In this document: positions 12,213 to 23,191 of the stretch, piece by piece
How the letters are laid out: each line of letters opens with the position of its first letter
Numbering within the stretch: the stretch's first letter is position 1
Assembly: GCF_042477335.2 (NCBI RefSeq)
Contig: NC_091248.1
Location: 118,076,501-118,140,500 of the forward strand
DNA: 64,000 nt
Direction: 5' to 3'
From: Ovis canadensis
Taxonomy: Eukaryota > Chordata > Mammalia > Artiodactyla > Bovidae
Made by a program: the position numbers and the translations under genes
The notes under the pieces: model-generated
Database searches by the model: none
Told to the model about the DNA's origin: nothing
Seen by the model: only the letters and a program-made list of their open reading frames with translations

Positions 12213-12427
12213 GACTTCCTCAGTGGCTCAGCTGTCAAGAATCCTCCTGTAATATAGGAGATGTGGATTCAATCCCTGGGTCAGGAAGCTCCCCTGAAGG
12301 AGGGCATGGCTACTCACCCCAGTATTCTTGCCTGAAGAATCCCATGGACAGAGGAGCCTGGCAGGCTACAGTCCATAGGGTCTCAAAGAGCTGGGCACGG
12401 CTGAAGTGACGGAACACGCACGCACAC
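12213..12427 (+). repeat. Bov-tA SINE
   Basis: Full-length sense copy from GACTTCCTCAGTGGCTCAG to the CACGCACGCACAC tail. Confidence 0.88.
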
Positions 12428-12984
12428 GATCTCAGACAGTCTTGTAACATTGCTGAGCTCCAGGTTTTCCCTCTGGGAACCCAGGAATGAAAAATCCTGC
12501 TCACCTACTGCCCCAGCTTGCTATGAGACTAAAATGAGGTTACAGGTCAGTGTATGACCTGGTTACAGGTTACCTGATCAGTTATGATGCTGAGGACACC
12601 CCGCTGTCCTTCCCCTCAGGGTCCCATAGGGCATGTTCTGGGGCTTCAAACCTTGTCAGAGACATTGGGCTTCACACAGGCCAGCTGGGAAGCTTCGGCA
12701 GAGGAGGAAGGCATTTGCACAGGCAGTTTTTAAACACAGGGAACATGGAGGAAATACCACACAATTTATGGATGAAAGCTTTAAAAAGAAACACAAGACT
12801 TAAGTCAAAACAGTTGACTCAACTCTGGGGGAGGCATCTGCCTAGATGTAGGAGACAAAAAAGCTAGAATTGGAGTGGGTTGAGACAGAGGGGTGTCCCA
12901 CTGAGTCGGGTAAACGGACCCGTTGATACACAGCAGGGGGCAGGTAGCCAACTGCCTCTCTAGAGGGTATCACCTACTAGCATT
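12428..12984. other. Upstream flank, nothing recognised
   Basis: No repeat or gene I can name. The 105-codon frame at 12550-12867 has no recognisable similarity. Confidence 0.35.
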
Positions 12985-13600
12985 TTTGAAATTCCACTTC
13001 TGAGACTGTCGCTTGGGTTATCCTCACAGTGATATGTATAAGGATGTTCACCAAAGACTCATTTGTAGTTGGAAAAACTTGAAAACAGCTTGAATGCCAT
13101 TTAACAGAGGATGGACCTGTATGAATTACGACGCAGCCATCCAGGGGAATTCCAAGAAGCAAATGGTGCACGTGTCTGTTGCTGTTGTTTAGTTGTTGTG
13201 TCTGATTCTTTTTGAGACCCCATAGACTGTAGCCCACCAGGCTCCTCTGTCCATGGGATTTCCCAGGCAAGAATACTGGTGTGGGTGGCTATTTCCTCCT
13301 CCAGGGGATCTTCCCGACCCAGAACTCGAGTTCCTGCATTAGAGGCAGATTCTTTACCGTTGAGCCGCCAGGGAAGCCCCATATGTCTGAGTATGAACGT
13401 GGAAAGATATTTACCATAAGGTGAATGAGAAAGGCCAGTTGCACATGGCAAGGATATGATGATCTTGTTTTCATAAAACTAAAAATATACCAATGTTTGC
13501 ACATGTGTAGAAAAAGATAGTGGGGGACATAGACAAGTTGGTTCACAGAGTTTATCTCTGGGAGTTGGGATTGTAGACTATTTTTTATACAGTTCCGTAG
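12985..13600 (+). repeat. L1 3' UTR (old L1M type), split by a SINE
   Basis: The phrases GTATAAGGATGTTCACC and GTTTATCTCTGGGAGTTGGG are typical of the end of old mammalian L1s. An antisense Bov-tA separates the two halves. Confidence 0.6.
13176..13379 (-). repeat. Bov-tA SINE inside an L1
   Basis: Antisense, ending TTGAGCCGCCAGGGAAGCCC. It lies between the two L1 3' UTR halves. Confidence 0.88.
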
Positions 13601-13613
13601 AGTTGGCTGTTTT

Positions 13614-13768
13614 CGTTTTCTTCTTTGGCTGCATTGGGTCTTTGTTGGAGTGCTCAGGCTTAGTAGCCCTGATGCCTGCGTGATCTTTGTTCCCTGACCA
13701 AGGATCAAACCCGAGTCTCCAGCATCGGAAGGCAGGTTCTCAATCAGTGGACCACCAGGTGAGCCCTA
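13614..13768 (-). repeat. CHR-type SINE with 13-bp TSD
   Basis: AGTTGGCTGTTTT is duplicated exactly at 13601-13613 and 13769-13781. The antisense tRNA-like head ends in GGACCACCAGGTGAGCCC. Confidence 0.9.
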
Positions 13769-13818
13769 AGTTGGCTGTTTTTAATAGATACGTATTGAAA
13801 ACAAAACATTTAGAGAAT

Positions 13819-13870
13819 CGGTTCAGTTCAGTCACTCAGCCATGTCTGACTCTTTGCGAGAATAAACAGT
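13819..13870 (-). repeat. Short BovB-tail fragment
   Basis: About 40 bases of antisense BovB/SINE body (TCAGTCACTCAGCCATGTCT). TAGAGAAT flanks it at 13811-13818 and 13872-13879, suggesting a very short but genuine insertion. Confidence 0.6.
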
Positions 13871-14213
13871 CTAGAGAATAAAGGCCTAATATTTAATGAT
13901 GGTATTTATTACAGCAACAGTCTCCTCCTCATTCTGGAAAAATCTCAACCAGCATGTCTCTGCATTGCATCACAGATACCCAAGCTGTAATACATCCTTA
14001 ACCATGTTACTCTACTGATGCAAAGCCTAAAACCTCTCATGTTTGACCCTTCTGTTCCATCTGGATTAATTACTGTCCACAATTCACTGAATATTATCTC
14101 TGCTCTGAGGCGAGTGTTGAAAGGGGGTGATGATCTCTCTATGGCATTTAAAGCTTCCCAAAATCACAAATCACACACAAAGGGCTCCAGAAATACTAGT
14201 TGAGGAACTCGTT

Positions 14214-14417
14214 GGGGTTCCCTCATGGCTCAGATGGTAAAGAATCCGCCTGCAATGTGGGAGGCCTGGGTTCGATCCCTGGGTTGGGATGATCCCCTGG
14301 AGGAGGGCATGGCAACCCACTCCAGTATTCCTGCCTGGAGAATCCCCATGGGCAGAGGTGCCTGACAGGCTGCAGACCATGGGGTCACAAAGGGTTGGAC
14401 ACAACTGAGCGAATAAA
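14214..14417 (+). repeat. Bov-tA SINE
   Basis: Full-length sense copy beginning GGGTTCCCTCATGGCTCAGA. Confidence 0.9.
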
Positions 14418-14921
14418 CTCAGCGCATGAATGAGAGGAACTGGTGTCTCTAGAGGAAGTGACCACCCGTCGGGACATCCCTGAGCTGACTGCCAACAGCA
14501 AAGCCATCTCCGTGAACTGAGCAGGGCCTATGACAGGTCCATCAAAGCCATCCCCATGGGAAGGGCAGGGCCTGTGACAGTCCCACAGCCCCATAGCAGG
14601 ATGGGAGGCATGTCTTCTAGATGCAAAGTCTGAGAAGAGGTGAGGGTCCACCCTGGTATCTGTCCCCAGGTACCATCACTTTCTCTTTCTGGATTTCCGT
14701 TTCTTCCTCCGTAAATAAGAGCCCGGCTTGGTCAATGTTTCTCCAAGCACATTCCTAAGAGTACAACATCCAGACTGTGTTCATACATGTCCTTTAAGAG
14801 GGCTTCTGTGGTCTAACGCACTCGAGGAATGCCACTCTCTGCACCCCACTGTTGGAGAGTCACCGTGCATGTCGGTAGGTTTGAGTCTCCAAGAGGTCTT
14901 ACGTAAATAAACTTATGTATC
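14418..14921. other. Upstream flank, nothing recognised
   Basis: No gene or repeat assigned. A short internal near-duplication is seen: GCAGGGCCTATGACAGGTCC at about 14522 and GCAGGGCCTGTGACAGTCCC at about 14565. Confidence 0.35.
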
Positions 14922-15037
14922 AACTCACTCCAATATTCTTGTCTGGAAAATTCTATGGACAGAGGAGCCTGGCAGGCTACAGTCCACAGGGTTGCAGAGT
15001 CGGACACAACTGAGTGACTGAGCATACACGCACACAG
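14922..15037 (+). repeat. Bov-tA SINE, 3' part
   Basis: Sense, 5' truncated, from ACTCACTCCAATATTCTTGT to a CACGCACACAG end. Confidence 0.85.
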
Positions 15038-15334
15038 TACTGGTCACATGGGACGAGAGACATAGAGTACGGAGAGAGGACAGGACATCCCAAAGGGCTT
15101 GGCTGGGACATGGGGCACTGGTCCAGATAGGTGTAGCCGTTGGAGGACACCTGAGTAGAGATGCAAAACAAGCAGGCAGGTCAAATTGTTAGAGAATAGG
15201 GAAGATGCTTGGAAGGAAGCCATTTGGTATTTGCATGGCTCACTCTCTTATTCGGGGCTGTCGCTCATCAGCGCATCTGGATTTAACTACCATTTGCATA
15301 TTGGTGCCTTGAATGATGGACTATCACCTTTTGA

Positions 15335-15530
15335 TAAAGAGTATGGGCTTTGGAGTCATACCTCCCATGCCTCAGTTTCTACTTCTCTAAAGTGGGATTA
15401 ATAATAAGCATTGCCTCCTAGAGTAGCTTATGAGGATTAAGTGAGCTAATATATCTGAATGTTCTTAGACTAGTATCTAGCACATAGTAAGTACTCCATA
15501 AATGGTACTGTCAGTATTAAGGATTATTAT
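15335..15530 (+). repeat. MIR SINE
   Basis: GGGCTTTGGAGTCATACCTC, CCTCAGTTTCTACTTCTCTA and a terminal AGTAAGTACTCCATAAATGG match the MIR order. Confidence 0.7.
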
Positions 15531-15544
15531 TTGTATCTGCAGCC

Positions 15545-16420
15545 GAGATTCCTCTCTGACTTGACAGCTCCACTCCAGTGTCTCCCAGACATCTCAAAAG
15601 CATCAAAACCCAACTTTTGACCCCAACAGTACCCCCATCTTTCCCTAGCCTTCTTCATCTCGGTGAAGGGCTCTCCCTCAAGTCAGGAACATGGGGATCA
15701 GACATGCCGCCTCGCTCCCCTTCTGTCTTCCTCCAATTCACCAGGAAATTCTGCAGAGTCTGTCCCCAGAATAGATTTCAAACTCATCTACTTCTCTCCT
15801 CCTCTCATCCCTACTCTAGTCTGAGCAGCCTCCTCTCAAGACGAACAAAATCATCTTCCAAGCGGCTCCCTGCTTCTCTTTCCATGAATTCTTCACGCAC
15901 AGCCAGAACAACTCTTACAAACAGAAATATGACCCCACTAAACTGCTAAGTGGCACATAAAATGAAGCCCTGGCTGCTTGCTGCGGCTCTGAGCTGTCTG
16001 GCCTCTGCGGAGTCTCCTCCTTTCCCAGCTGCTCCTCCAGCTGGCCCGCTGGCCTCTCTCCAGTTCCCACAACAAGGGGAGTTTGCTCTCACCTGACAGC
16101 CTTTATCTGGTCACCTTTTGGCCCGAAGGCTTTGCCCATGGCGCTTTACCTGGTGTCTCCCCCTTACCCGAGCCTCTTGGCTTTGAGTTGTCCTCCCCAG
16201 ATTTCCCCCCACACTCTCCTAATGGGTTATCCCAGTTATTCCCAGTCACAGCCCTGTGTTCATGGCCTTCCCAATGCTGTTCTCAACATGCAATTTATCT
16301 ACTTGTTTATTGTCTGTCTGTCCCCAGAGAAAATTCTCCAGAGCCCAGTGCTTCTACTTTCCAGGCACTGAAAACTCAGCATACAGCCTGGCCCCTCGAC
16401 CCACGATGAATGAACAAAAG
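15545..16420 (+). repeat. L2 LINE 3' region
   Basis: About 0.9 kb of L2 text, including AAAATGAAGCCCTGGCTGCT (the equivalent of the L2 'AAAGCCAAAGTCC' segment) and the tail GATGAATGAACAAAAGACTG. The open frames here are repeat-derived. Confidence 0.6.
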
Positions 16421-16703
16421 ACTGTCATGATGAGTGAATGGTTTCCTCTCTGATACACCCTTCCTGTTACTAAAGGTGTCACCAGCTGATTAATAAGCAA
16501 AAAATAATCCAGTCCACCTTAGTCAGATAAGCTCAGAGATAGAACAAAGGGCCTTTATACAAACCTACAGGTACACTTTTAGGCATTTAAGAAATCCTCC
16601 AACTCATGATGAGAGGGCTGACACGAGGCAAGATCCTTAGGCATCGAGCAGGGACCCCACTGAACCCCTAGGGGCCAAGGGACCCCATGGACTAAATGAC
16701 CTT

Positions 16704-17017
16704 GAAAAGTGAAAGCACAAATTGCTCAGTTGTATCCGACTCTTTGTGACCCCATGGACTTTACAGTCCATGGAATTCTCCAGGCCAGAATACAGAAGTG
16801 GGTAGCTTTCCCTTCTCCAGGAAACCCAGGGATCTTCCCAACCCAGGTCTCCCACATTGCAGGCAGATTCTTTACCAGCTGAGCCACAAGGGAAGCCTGA
16901 GAATACTGGAGTGGGTAGCCTATCCCTTCTCCAGGGGATCTTCCTGACCCAGGAATTGAACCGGGGTCTCCTGCATTGCAGGCGGATTCTCTACCAATTA
17001 AACTATTAGGGAATCCC
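16704..17017 (-). repeat. Bov-A2 SINE dimer upstream of the TBXAS1 promoter
   Basis: Two antisense Bov-A units in tandem. AAATGACCTT (16694-16703) and AAACGACCTT (17018-17027) are the slightly diverged target duplication. It ends about 380 bases upstream of the predicted transcription start. Confidence 0.9.
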
Positions 17018-17310
17018 AAACGACCTTAGTGGGATGGATGTCCTCAGTGCAGCTGGCATTTTTCATCAGTCTGATGTCTGGCCTTGAATTTTTCTGGGAC
17101 ATTCAGTTTCCTGACCCATATGAGCATTTAATAACAAATTAATTTTTTTTTAAAGCGTGTTCTTTCTTTAAGGAGTACTTGTCACGATAGAATTCTACGG
17201 TTGCAGCCATTCTCTTTCCCAGCAGACCCTGGGTCAGGTCTGCTGCTGCTTCTTCCCAGGGAAGTTAGCGTAAATGTTTATTGGCAGTACAGTCATCAAG
17301 AAAATAAAGT

Positions 17311-17320
17311 TGCTGATTCA
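17311..17320 (+). promoter_or_regulatory. TBXAS1: NF-E2 / MARE-like site in the TBXAS1 promoter
   Basis: The ten bases TGCTGATTCA match the NF-E2/Maf recognition pattern TGCTGA(G/C)TCA at nine positions. The site is about 50 bases upstream of the TATA-like box and about 90 bases upstream of the predicted start of transcription. The human TBXAS1 promoter is known to depend on an NF-E2 site (p45 NF-E2, megakaryocytes). Position and sequence therefore support a conserved element. Binding in this species is inferred. Confidence 0.65.
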
Positions 17321-17359
17321 TTGCCTCACAATGAAACCCTTTGTTTTTCCCTCCTCTTC

Positions 17360-17369
17360 CTTCCTCTTT
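17360..17369 (-). promoter_or_regulatory. TBXAS1: PU.1-type ETS motif beside the TATA-like box
   Basis: Read on the minus strand, the sequence is AAAGAGGAAG, a full PU.1 (SPI1) core with its A-rich 5' flank. It lies in a pyrimidine tract (17346-17369) and touches the TATA-like box. PU.1 drives myeloid promoters, and TBXAS1 is strongly expressed in monocytes and macrophages, so the role fits. It is inferred from the motif and its position only. Confidence 0.45.
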
Positions 17370-17374
17370 ATAAG
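17369..17374 (+). promoter_or_regulatory. TBXAS1: TATA-like box of TBXAS1
   Basis: TATAAG occurs 168 bases upstream of the start codon. A start site about 25-30 bases downstream would give a 5' UTR of roughly 135-140 bases, close to what I recall for the human gene. No other TATA-like element near exon 1 fits as well. Confidence 0.55.
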
Positions 17375-17398
17375 GAGACACTTCTGAGAAAGGGTACA

Positions 17399-17536
17399 CT
17401 TCGGGGACCCATATCTTGGGATATTTTCTTGGTTGCCTATGTCTTCTGTCTGCAGACTGTGGGTTCCTGTAACAGCTGGGGGATCAGCCTTCCTCTTTCC
17501 TCGGCAGTATCACCCCTCTAGGGTCTCTGAGGAACA
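17399..17536 (+). other. TBXAS1: Predicted 5' untranslated region of TBXAS1
   Basis: This is the segment between the predicted start of transcription and the ATG. It carries no recognisable repeat. The context of the ATG is favourable (A at -3, G at +4). The left boundary is an estimate from the TATA-like box. A splice acceptor-like tract ending in CAG lies near 17505, so an upstream noncoding exon could also join here. Confidence 0.4.
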
Positions 17537-17625
17537 ATGGAAGTCTTAGGGTTCTTCAGGCTGGAAGTGAGTGGCCCCATGGTGACGGTGGCCCTGTCCG
17601 TGGTCTTCTTGGCCCTCCTGAAATG
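17537..17625 (+). CDS. TBXAS1: TBXAS1 coding exon 1: ER membrane anchor
   Basis: First coding exon of thromboxane A synthase (CYP5A1), the ER haem enzyme that isomerises prostaglandin H2 to thromboxane A2 in platelets and macrophages. It encodes residues 1-29 plus two bases of codon 30 (Trp). The start [15 protein letters not shown] is followed by a hydrophobic run ([13 protein letters not shown], residues 16-28), the N-terminal membrane anchor typical of microsomal P450s. The sequence closely matches human TBXAS1 as I recall it, with substitutions at residues 3, 7, 8, 12, 23 and 24. The ATG was chosen for its Kozak context and for alignment to the family start. The donor GTAAGT at 17626 is perfect and gives a phase-2 intron. 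The downstream partner exon at 54772 restores the Trp codon exactly. No frame breaks are seen. Confidence 0.95.
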
Positions 17626-17631
17626 GTAAGT

Positions 17632-19705
17632 GCAGCCAGTATGTCCCAACCATGGTGACATTGTCAGAAACAGCAGTCACAGAGCCGTGCTGGAACCAGG
17701 GTGGGGTCTGTGGGAGTGTGTTTTTCTTCCCCTTTAATCTGCAGGGAGTTGAGTATTAACACAGCTTCAGAATTAAAAGCAAACAGCCAGGTTAATCTTT
17801 TGCTCTAATGCATGTGATGGAGGTGTCAGGAAAGGCTGGTGATTCAGTGACTGAGAACGCTACACATGATTAACTTTGAAAGAGAGGGAGAAAGCAACAG
17901 ATTGGCAAGGTTTGGGCAGAAGTATTTCCTTGCATCCCCATCCTATCTCCCCAGGCTGGATTTACAGCAGATTCAGCCTCTTGGTTCTGATGACGTTAAA
18001 AGCAAACAACAAAAAAAAAAGATAAAGGAGCTGTCCGGCAATGTGGTCTGGCGACGTGCATGGGAAAGTCACTGCAAAGGGATTTCTGTAGGCTTAAAGA
18101 TAAAGAGGTGGAACTAATTTCCTTGTTTTCTAATATTTGATAGAAAGGGATGAATGTAGTGTGTGCAGTGCCACCAAGTCTGAGACCTGGGAGGATCTCA
18201 AATTTAAACTGGAAATAACTCCCCGTGATCTTGTTAATTCAACAGAAGGTTTTCTGAAGTCTGACTTAATCAGAGACTGGATGTGAGGCCCCACAATATG
18301 CTTCATTTATGCATATTCACCTTGTCAGTGAAAGTTATTAAAATTACCCACTCCATCAAAAGCACCTGGATTTAGGCAGCTCTGGTTTTTGAGGGGAAAG
18401 TGGAAAAAATAATGGAGAGTTTGAGTTTGAACAGAATTTCAATTTACGTTTCTGGTAGTAATAAAGCCTCCTCTCGATTAATAACTGGGAAAGCACTTTG
18501 AAAAGCATCAAGCATTATGCAAATGTGAGGTATTATTCTTTTGGAATTTGCATAGCTGAAAATGGAATTCACGTTTGATGTTCTATGATGATGAAATTAC
18601 TTCTTGGAAATTGGCTCTGAAACCCAGCTTCAGTCCCAGTGCTGTTTTGCTTTCTAACTGGTTTAATTATCTTTTGAACTTTTCTCAGTGTGGCTTATCT
18701 TGCCTTGAAACCAGCCACATGCAAACCCAGGAGCAAGTGGTGCGCTCCCTCCCCGACCCTGCTCCATCCTTCCATCCGTCTCAGTGTGTTTCTGCTCAGA
18801 GATGGACTTAACACAGTGCCTGATATGTTCTGGGTGCTTAGTAGATATCAGCCAGTATCATTAACTATCATTTAATGTGACCTAAACACAGAGGGAAATA
18901 AGTCTTTTGTGCTTCAGGTGTATTTAAATTTTCTCATTAATATGCTTATTAATATTAATTTCTCATCAACAGTTGTGCACTGACTGTAATTCTCAAAGTG
19001 TGTTCTGTTTGAGGCCCCCACGGTCTCACAGCATCCGTGTTTCTATTGCACACTTCACTTCCCTTCCCTTGTTTCTGTCGTTATTGGGTCTTTCCAGTTT
19101 CTATAGTCTTAATTTCCAGCTCAGTGCCTAATATATACAGCACGGCTCCGATAAATGTCTGATGAATGGGTGAGTGAACTGCATACATTAATGCTGTGCC
19201 TCTCCTATAAAGGGGCATGTGTCCTGAGTGATAAGCTGCTGTAACTGGGTGTTTCTAATCAGTGTAGATCAGAGTCACGGCTAATAACACCATAGCGTTC
19301 AGCAAGGCAGTTGTGCATTTATAATCTGTTCTGGGGCCATGCTAATAACCTGCGTCAAAGACACTGAGATTAGAGAGAGGCATGAAGGAGAGGTGGTGAA
19401 CAGGAAGCCAGAGCCGACTTCTATTTGTTCTTGTGAAGATATTTATCGATTTGTTCATGTGCGCCAGGCATGGCGGGAGGCCTTGGTACGAGGTCAGAAA
19501 ACAAGAGGTCTAGATCAGATGCCCAAGGTGGGGGAGATGTGAAGGTTGTGGCTGAGCTGGGTGTCTGGGGAGGATGATGCTGAAGAGGAGGAGCCTTGAG
19601 GGGCCGTGGATGTGGTTCCTATATCCTGGGTCTATCCCGGGATCAGCTCAGGGTCACCATCCCTGAGCTCTCAACACCCGTTTTCCAGGCAGGAGTCCTG
19701 AGTAA
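17632..19705. other. Repeat-poor start of intron 1
   Basis: Only weak ancient traces are seen: a MIR3-like end near 18485-18545 (GGGAAAGCACTTTGAAAAGC) and an L2-like end near 19100-19185. The A/T-rich unique text at 18120-18480 and 18900-18970 is otherwise unexplained. Confidence 0.4.
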
Positions 19706-20012
19706 AGTCAAGTGAAAGTCGCTCAGTCACGTGTGACCCCTTGAACTATACAGTCCATGGAGTCCTCCAGGCCAGAATACTGGAGTGGGTGGCCTTGCCC
19801 TTCTCCAGGGGATCTTCCCAACCCAGGGATCGAACCCAGGTCTCCTGCATTGAGGTGGATTCTTTGCCAGCTGAGCCACAAGGGAAGCCCAAGAATACTG
19901 GAGTGGGTAGCCTATCCCTTCTCCAGTGGATCTTCCTGACCCAAGGATCAAACTGGGGTCTCTTGCATTGCAGGCAGATTCTTTACCAAGTGAGCTATCA
20001 GGGAATCCCCAA
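19706..20012 (-). repeat. Bov-A2 SINE dimer
   Basis: Two antisense units. The flanks GAGTCCTGAGTAA (19693-19705) and GACTCCTGAGCAA (20013-20025) are a diverged target duplication. Confidence 0.9.
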
Positions 20013-20529
20013 GACTCCTGAGCAACAGACATTGGCTTGAATGAGGCAGGGCCTCCCTCCCGCTTCATTTTCTCAACAAGAGGCATATGGGAAAGAGAAG
20101 GGCACTCAGAGAGAGCTGGGGGTAGAGAGACCCTCACAGCATCTGGCCCCAAGGAAGTCTTGTGCAGGGTGCAGTTTTGAAGGTTTAAAATCCTTAGTCT
20201 TTCCTGTTAAGAGTTCCGCCTGCCTCTGGAGCAGGAGAGCGTGCGATAAGAGCCTCAACTCTGGGAAGGTAACACGGGGAGGACCGCTTCTTGCCGGTCC
20301 ACCAGCCTGGGGGTTCATTCAAGTCAGGGGCTAGGTCCCGTATCTCACTGCAGTTCTGGAAACCTCTGTCCATGACTTGCCTATTCTAGTGTCTGGTTTA
20401 ATGCAGGCAAGGTGAAGAAGTCCACATGTGTCAGCTCGGCCCCCGGGGTGTAGGCTTCGGTTCCCGCCTCCTTCAGCAGCTTCATCCCCCAGACCCTGAC
20501 TCCATCCTGTGGGCTTGGCAGTTCCATGA

Positions 20530-20760
20530 ATGGTCACATGCTCCACGCATCCAGGCCTCTGTTCTTGCTGCTCTCCATGCGTGGAATCCCCTTTCTCTCC
20601 TCTTTCCTTCAAGGGGCTCAGGGGCACCTCCTCACTGAATGTTCTGCTTGCCCACGGCACTGACCAGTCCCACTCACTGTGGCTTTTCTTGTTGTTCTCA
20701 CCTCTATCCCCCGCTCCTCCACAATGCATGCATGCAGTTGGTGCCTAATGAATGTTGGCT
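20530..20760 (+). repeat. L2 LINE 3' end
   Basis: GCGTGGAATCCCCTTTCTCT, TTCAAGGGGCTCAGGGGCAC and a closing TGGTGCCTAATGAATGTTGG follow the L2 order. Confidence 0.55.
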
Positions 20761-21463
20761 CTAATCTCCACTGGTATTTTCTTGCTGGCTCTTCCCTTAG
20801 GCGTCACAGCTCAATACAAGTCTGAATTCTTCTGCCTACATGCATCATCCTTTTCCTATGGCCTTTTCCGTCTGAACCAGCTTGGGGTCCAAGCTTGGGG
20901 TCCATGTTCTAACTGGACCCCAACAGGTGTGCTGTTTTTGGATCTCCACTCACCTTGCAGAGCAAGACTGTGGCATCTACTTAAACATTTCATGAAGAAG
21001 TAGATGTATGAATTTAGAAAGCAGAAGAGAAAAGAATCAATTTCATTTTAAAAGAGACTATAATAGTATATTTTGATAGTTTTTCCCCAAATGGTATTTG
21101 ATACAATTTTTTTGATGACAGTCACTAAAATTGATAGTTATGAGGCTGAACAGTGTGCACTGGGGTCTAAGGGGATCAGGGCTACTCCCCTGGGGGTTGG
21201 AGCTGGGGATGTAGGATACACTAGCAAGAAGCCCATGAAGCTTGTGATCAAAACACGTGACAAAACATCTTAAAAACTCATTTTTCTGTATAAAGTTGTT
21301 TGAAATCCTGACTTTTGGAAGAGATTTATGTCCAAGAAGTAAGTGGTGTGAGTTGAATAGTGCTAGAGGCAATCTAAAGTACAATGCAATTAAACCTTGA
21401 AGAGCACCTATGAGCTGGCAGCTTTTGGTGAGATGAGGATTTCTTTATTAAGAAAGAGTGTAA
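20761..21463. other. Intron 1 segment, nothing recognised
   Basis: No repeat or exon assigned. GCTTGGGGTCCA is tandemly repeated near 20880-20903, a small local duplication. Confidence 0.35.
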
Positions 21464-21788
21464 AGTGAAGTGAAAGTGAAAGTTGCTCAGTCATATCTGA
21501 CTCTTTGTGACCCCGTGGACTATACAGTCCATAGAATTCTCCAGGCCAGAATACTGGAGTGGGTAGCCTTTCCCTTCTCCAGGGGATGGATCTTCTCAAC
21601 CCAGGGATCGAACCCAGGTCCCCTGCAATGTGGGCAAATTCTTTACCAGCTGAGCCACAAGGGAAGACCAGGAATACTGGAGTGGGTAGCCTATCCCTTC
21701 TCTAGTGGATCTTCCCAACCCAGGAACTGAACCAGGGTCTCCTGCATTTCAGGTGGATTGTTTACCAGCTGAGCTATCAGGGAAGGCC
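21464..21788 (-). repeat. Bov-A2 SINE dimer with 15-bp TSD
   Basis: Two antisense units flanked by exact TAAGAAAGAGTGTAA copies at 21449-21463 and 21789-21803. Confidence 0.95.
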
Positions 21789-21837
21789 TAAGAAAGAGTG
21801 TAAGGATTCCCTATTTAATAATGTGCAAATTTACTTG

Positions 21838-22100
21838 CCCCATCCATACAAACAGGAAGTAGATTAGTGGTTGTCAGGAGCTGGAGGAGGGGAGATGGGA
21901 GTGGTTGCTGGTAGGTGTGGAGTTTCTTTTGGGGGTGATGAAAATGTTCTGAAATTAGATAATGCTGATGGTTGCACAACTCAGTGAATATACTAAAACC
22001 AGTGAATCACATACTTTAACAGGATGAATTTTATGACATGTGAATTATATCACAATAAAAAAATTCATCTGTACAGGGGAAAAAAAAAAAAGAAAGTGAG
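21838..22100 (+). repeat. L1 3' UTR (old L1M type)
   Basis: AGTAGATTAGTGGTTGTCAG through TGAATTATATCACAATAAA and an A-rich end. This is the common terminal segment of old mammalian L1s. Confidence 0.65.
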
Positions 22101-22134
22101 AGAAAGAATGTAAGGAAATAGCCCAAATATTAAT

Positions 22135-22343
22135 GGTGGTGGTTTAATTGCTAAGTCGTGTATGATTCTTGCGATCCCATGGACTGTAGCCTGTCAGGCT
22201 CCTCTGTCCATAGGATTCTCCAGGCAAGAATACTGGAGTGGGTTGCCATTTCCTTCACCAGGGGATCTTTACCACCCAGGAATCAAACCTGGGTCTCCTG
22301 CACTGCAGGAAGATTCTTTACCAACTGAGTTACGAGGCATAGT
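22135..22343 (-). repeat. Bov-tA SINE
   Basis: Antisense, near full length, from TTTAATTGCTAAGTCGTGTA to TACCAACTGAGTTACGAGGC. Confidence 0.88.
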
Positions 22344-22785
22344 GGTAGGATTGTGGGGTTTTTTCTTCCTCTGCTCTTTCTGCATCTTCCATATTTTTAA
22401 AACAAATATCAATTACTGAGCAAAACAACAACAAAAAAGGTTTTGCTAAAAAGAGTAGGGAATTCCTCCTCTGTAGCAATGAAGAGGAAAGCAGTCTTAT
22501 GCTTTGAATATGGAGGTTTCAAGACGTACTCTCCAATAGCAGAGTAGAACATACAGGAGAATTTGGAATAATCGGGAAACTTCCTGGCTGATGAAGCAGT
22601 GAGAAAAGTAAACTGTGGTTGTTGCGATAAGTGGCTAAAGAGACAAGAATTGTCTTGGGAAGGTGGAAGGGCTCTTAATGCCAAGCTGCATTTAAGTCTG
22701 AGGAGCCTGAGACCCAGAAGTATAAACTAAATGGACATTAAAATAGGAAACAGGGTAAGTTAGGGTTCTGATCAAGTCTCATTCT
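22344..22785. other. Intron 1 segment, nothing recognised
   Basis: No named repeat or exon. It ends with the target duplication of the next BovB copy. Confidence 0.35.
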
Positions 22786-23191
22786 CAGTATAGTTCAGTT
22801 CAGTCTCTCAGTTGTGTCCGAGTCTTTGTGATCCCACAGACTGCAGCACACCAGGCTTCCCTGTCCATCACCAACTCCCGGAGCTTGCTCAGACTCATGC
22901 CCATAGAGTCAGTGATGCCATCCAGTCATCTCATCTTTTGTCATCCCCTTCCCTTCCTGCCTTCAATATTTCCCAGCATCAGGGTCTGTTCCAGTGAGTT
23001 AGTTCTTCGCATCAGGTGGCCAAAGGATTGGAGCTTCAGCTTCAGCATCAGCCCTTCCAACGAATATTCAGGACTGATTTCCTTTAGGATTGACTAGTTT
23101 GATTTCCTTGCTGTCCAAGGGACTCTCAAGAGTCTTCTCCAATACCACAGTTCAGAAGCATCAATTCTTTGGTGCTCAGCTTTCTCATTCT
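22786..23191 (-). mobile_element. BovB LINE 3' end with 12-bp TSD
   Basis: Antisense, 5'-truncated RTE-type BovB. AAGTCTCATTCT is repeated exactly at 22774-22785 and 23192-23203. On the minus strand it contains the decayed C-terminal part of the BovB open frame. It has no intact reverse transcriptase. Confidence 0.9.

Noticed and set aside
1..17310. The neighbouring gene HIPK2, expected upstream of TBXAS1 in mammals
   Set aside because: No kinase exon or CpG-rich promoter was found. In human the gene lies farther away than the 17 kb available here.
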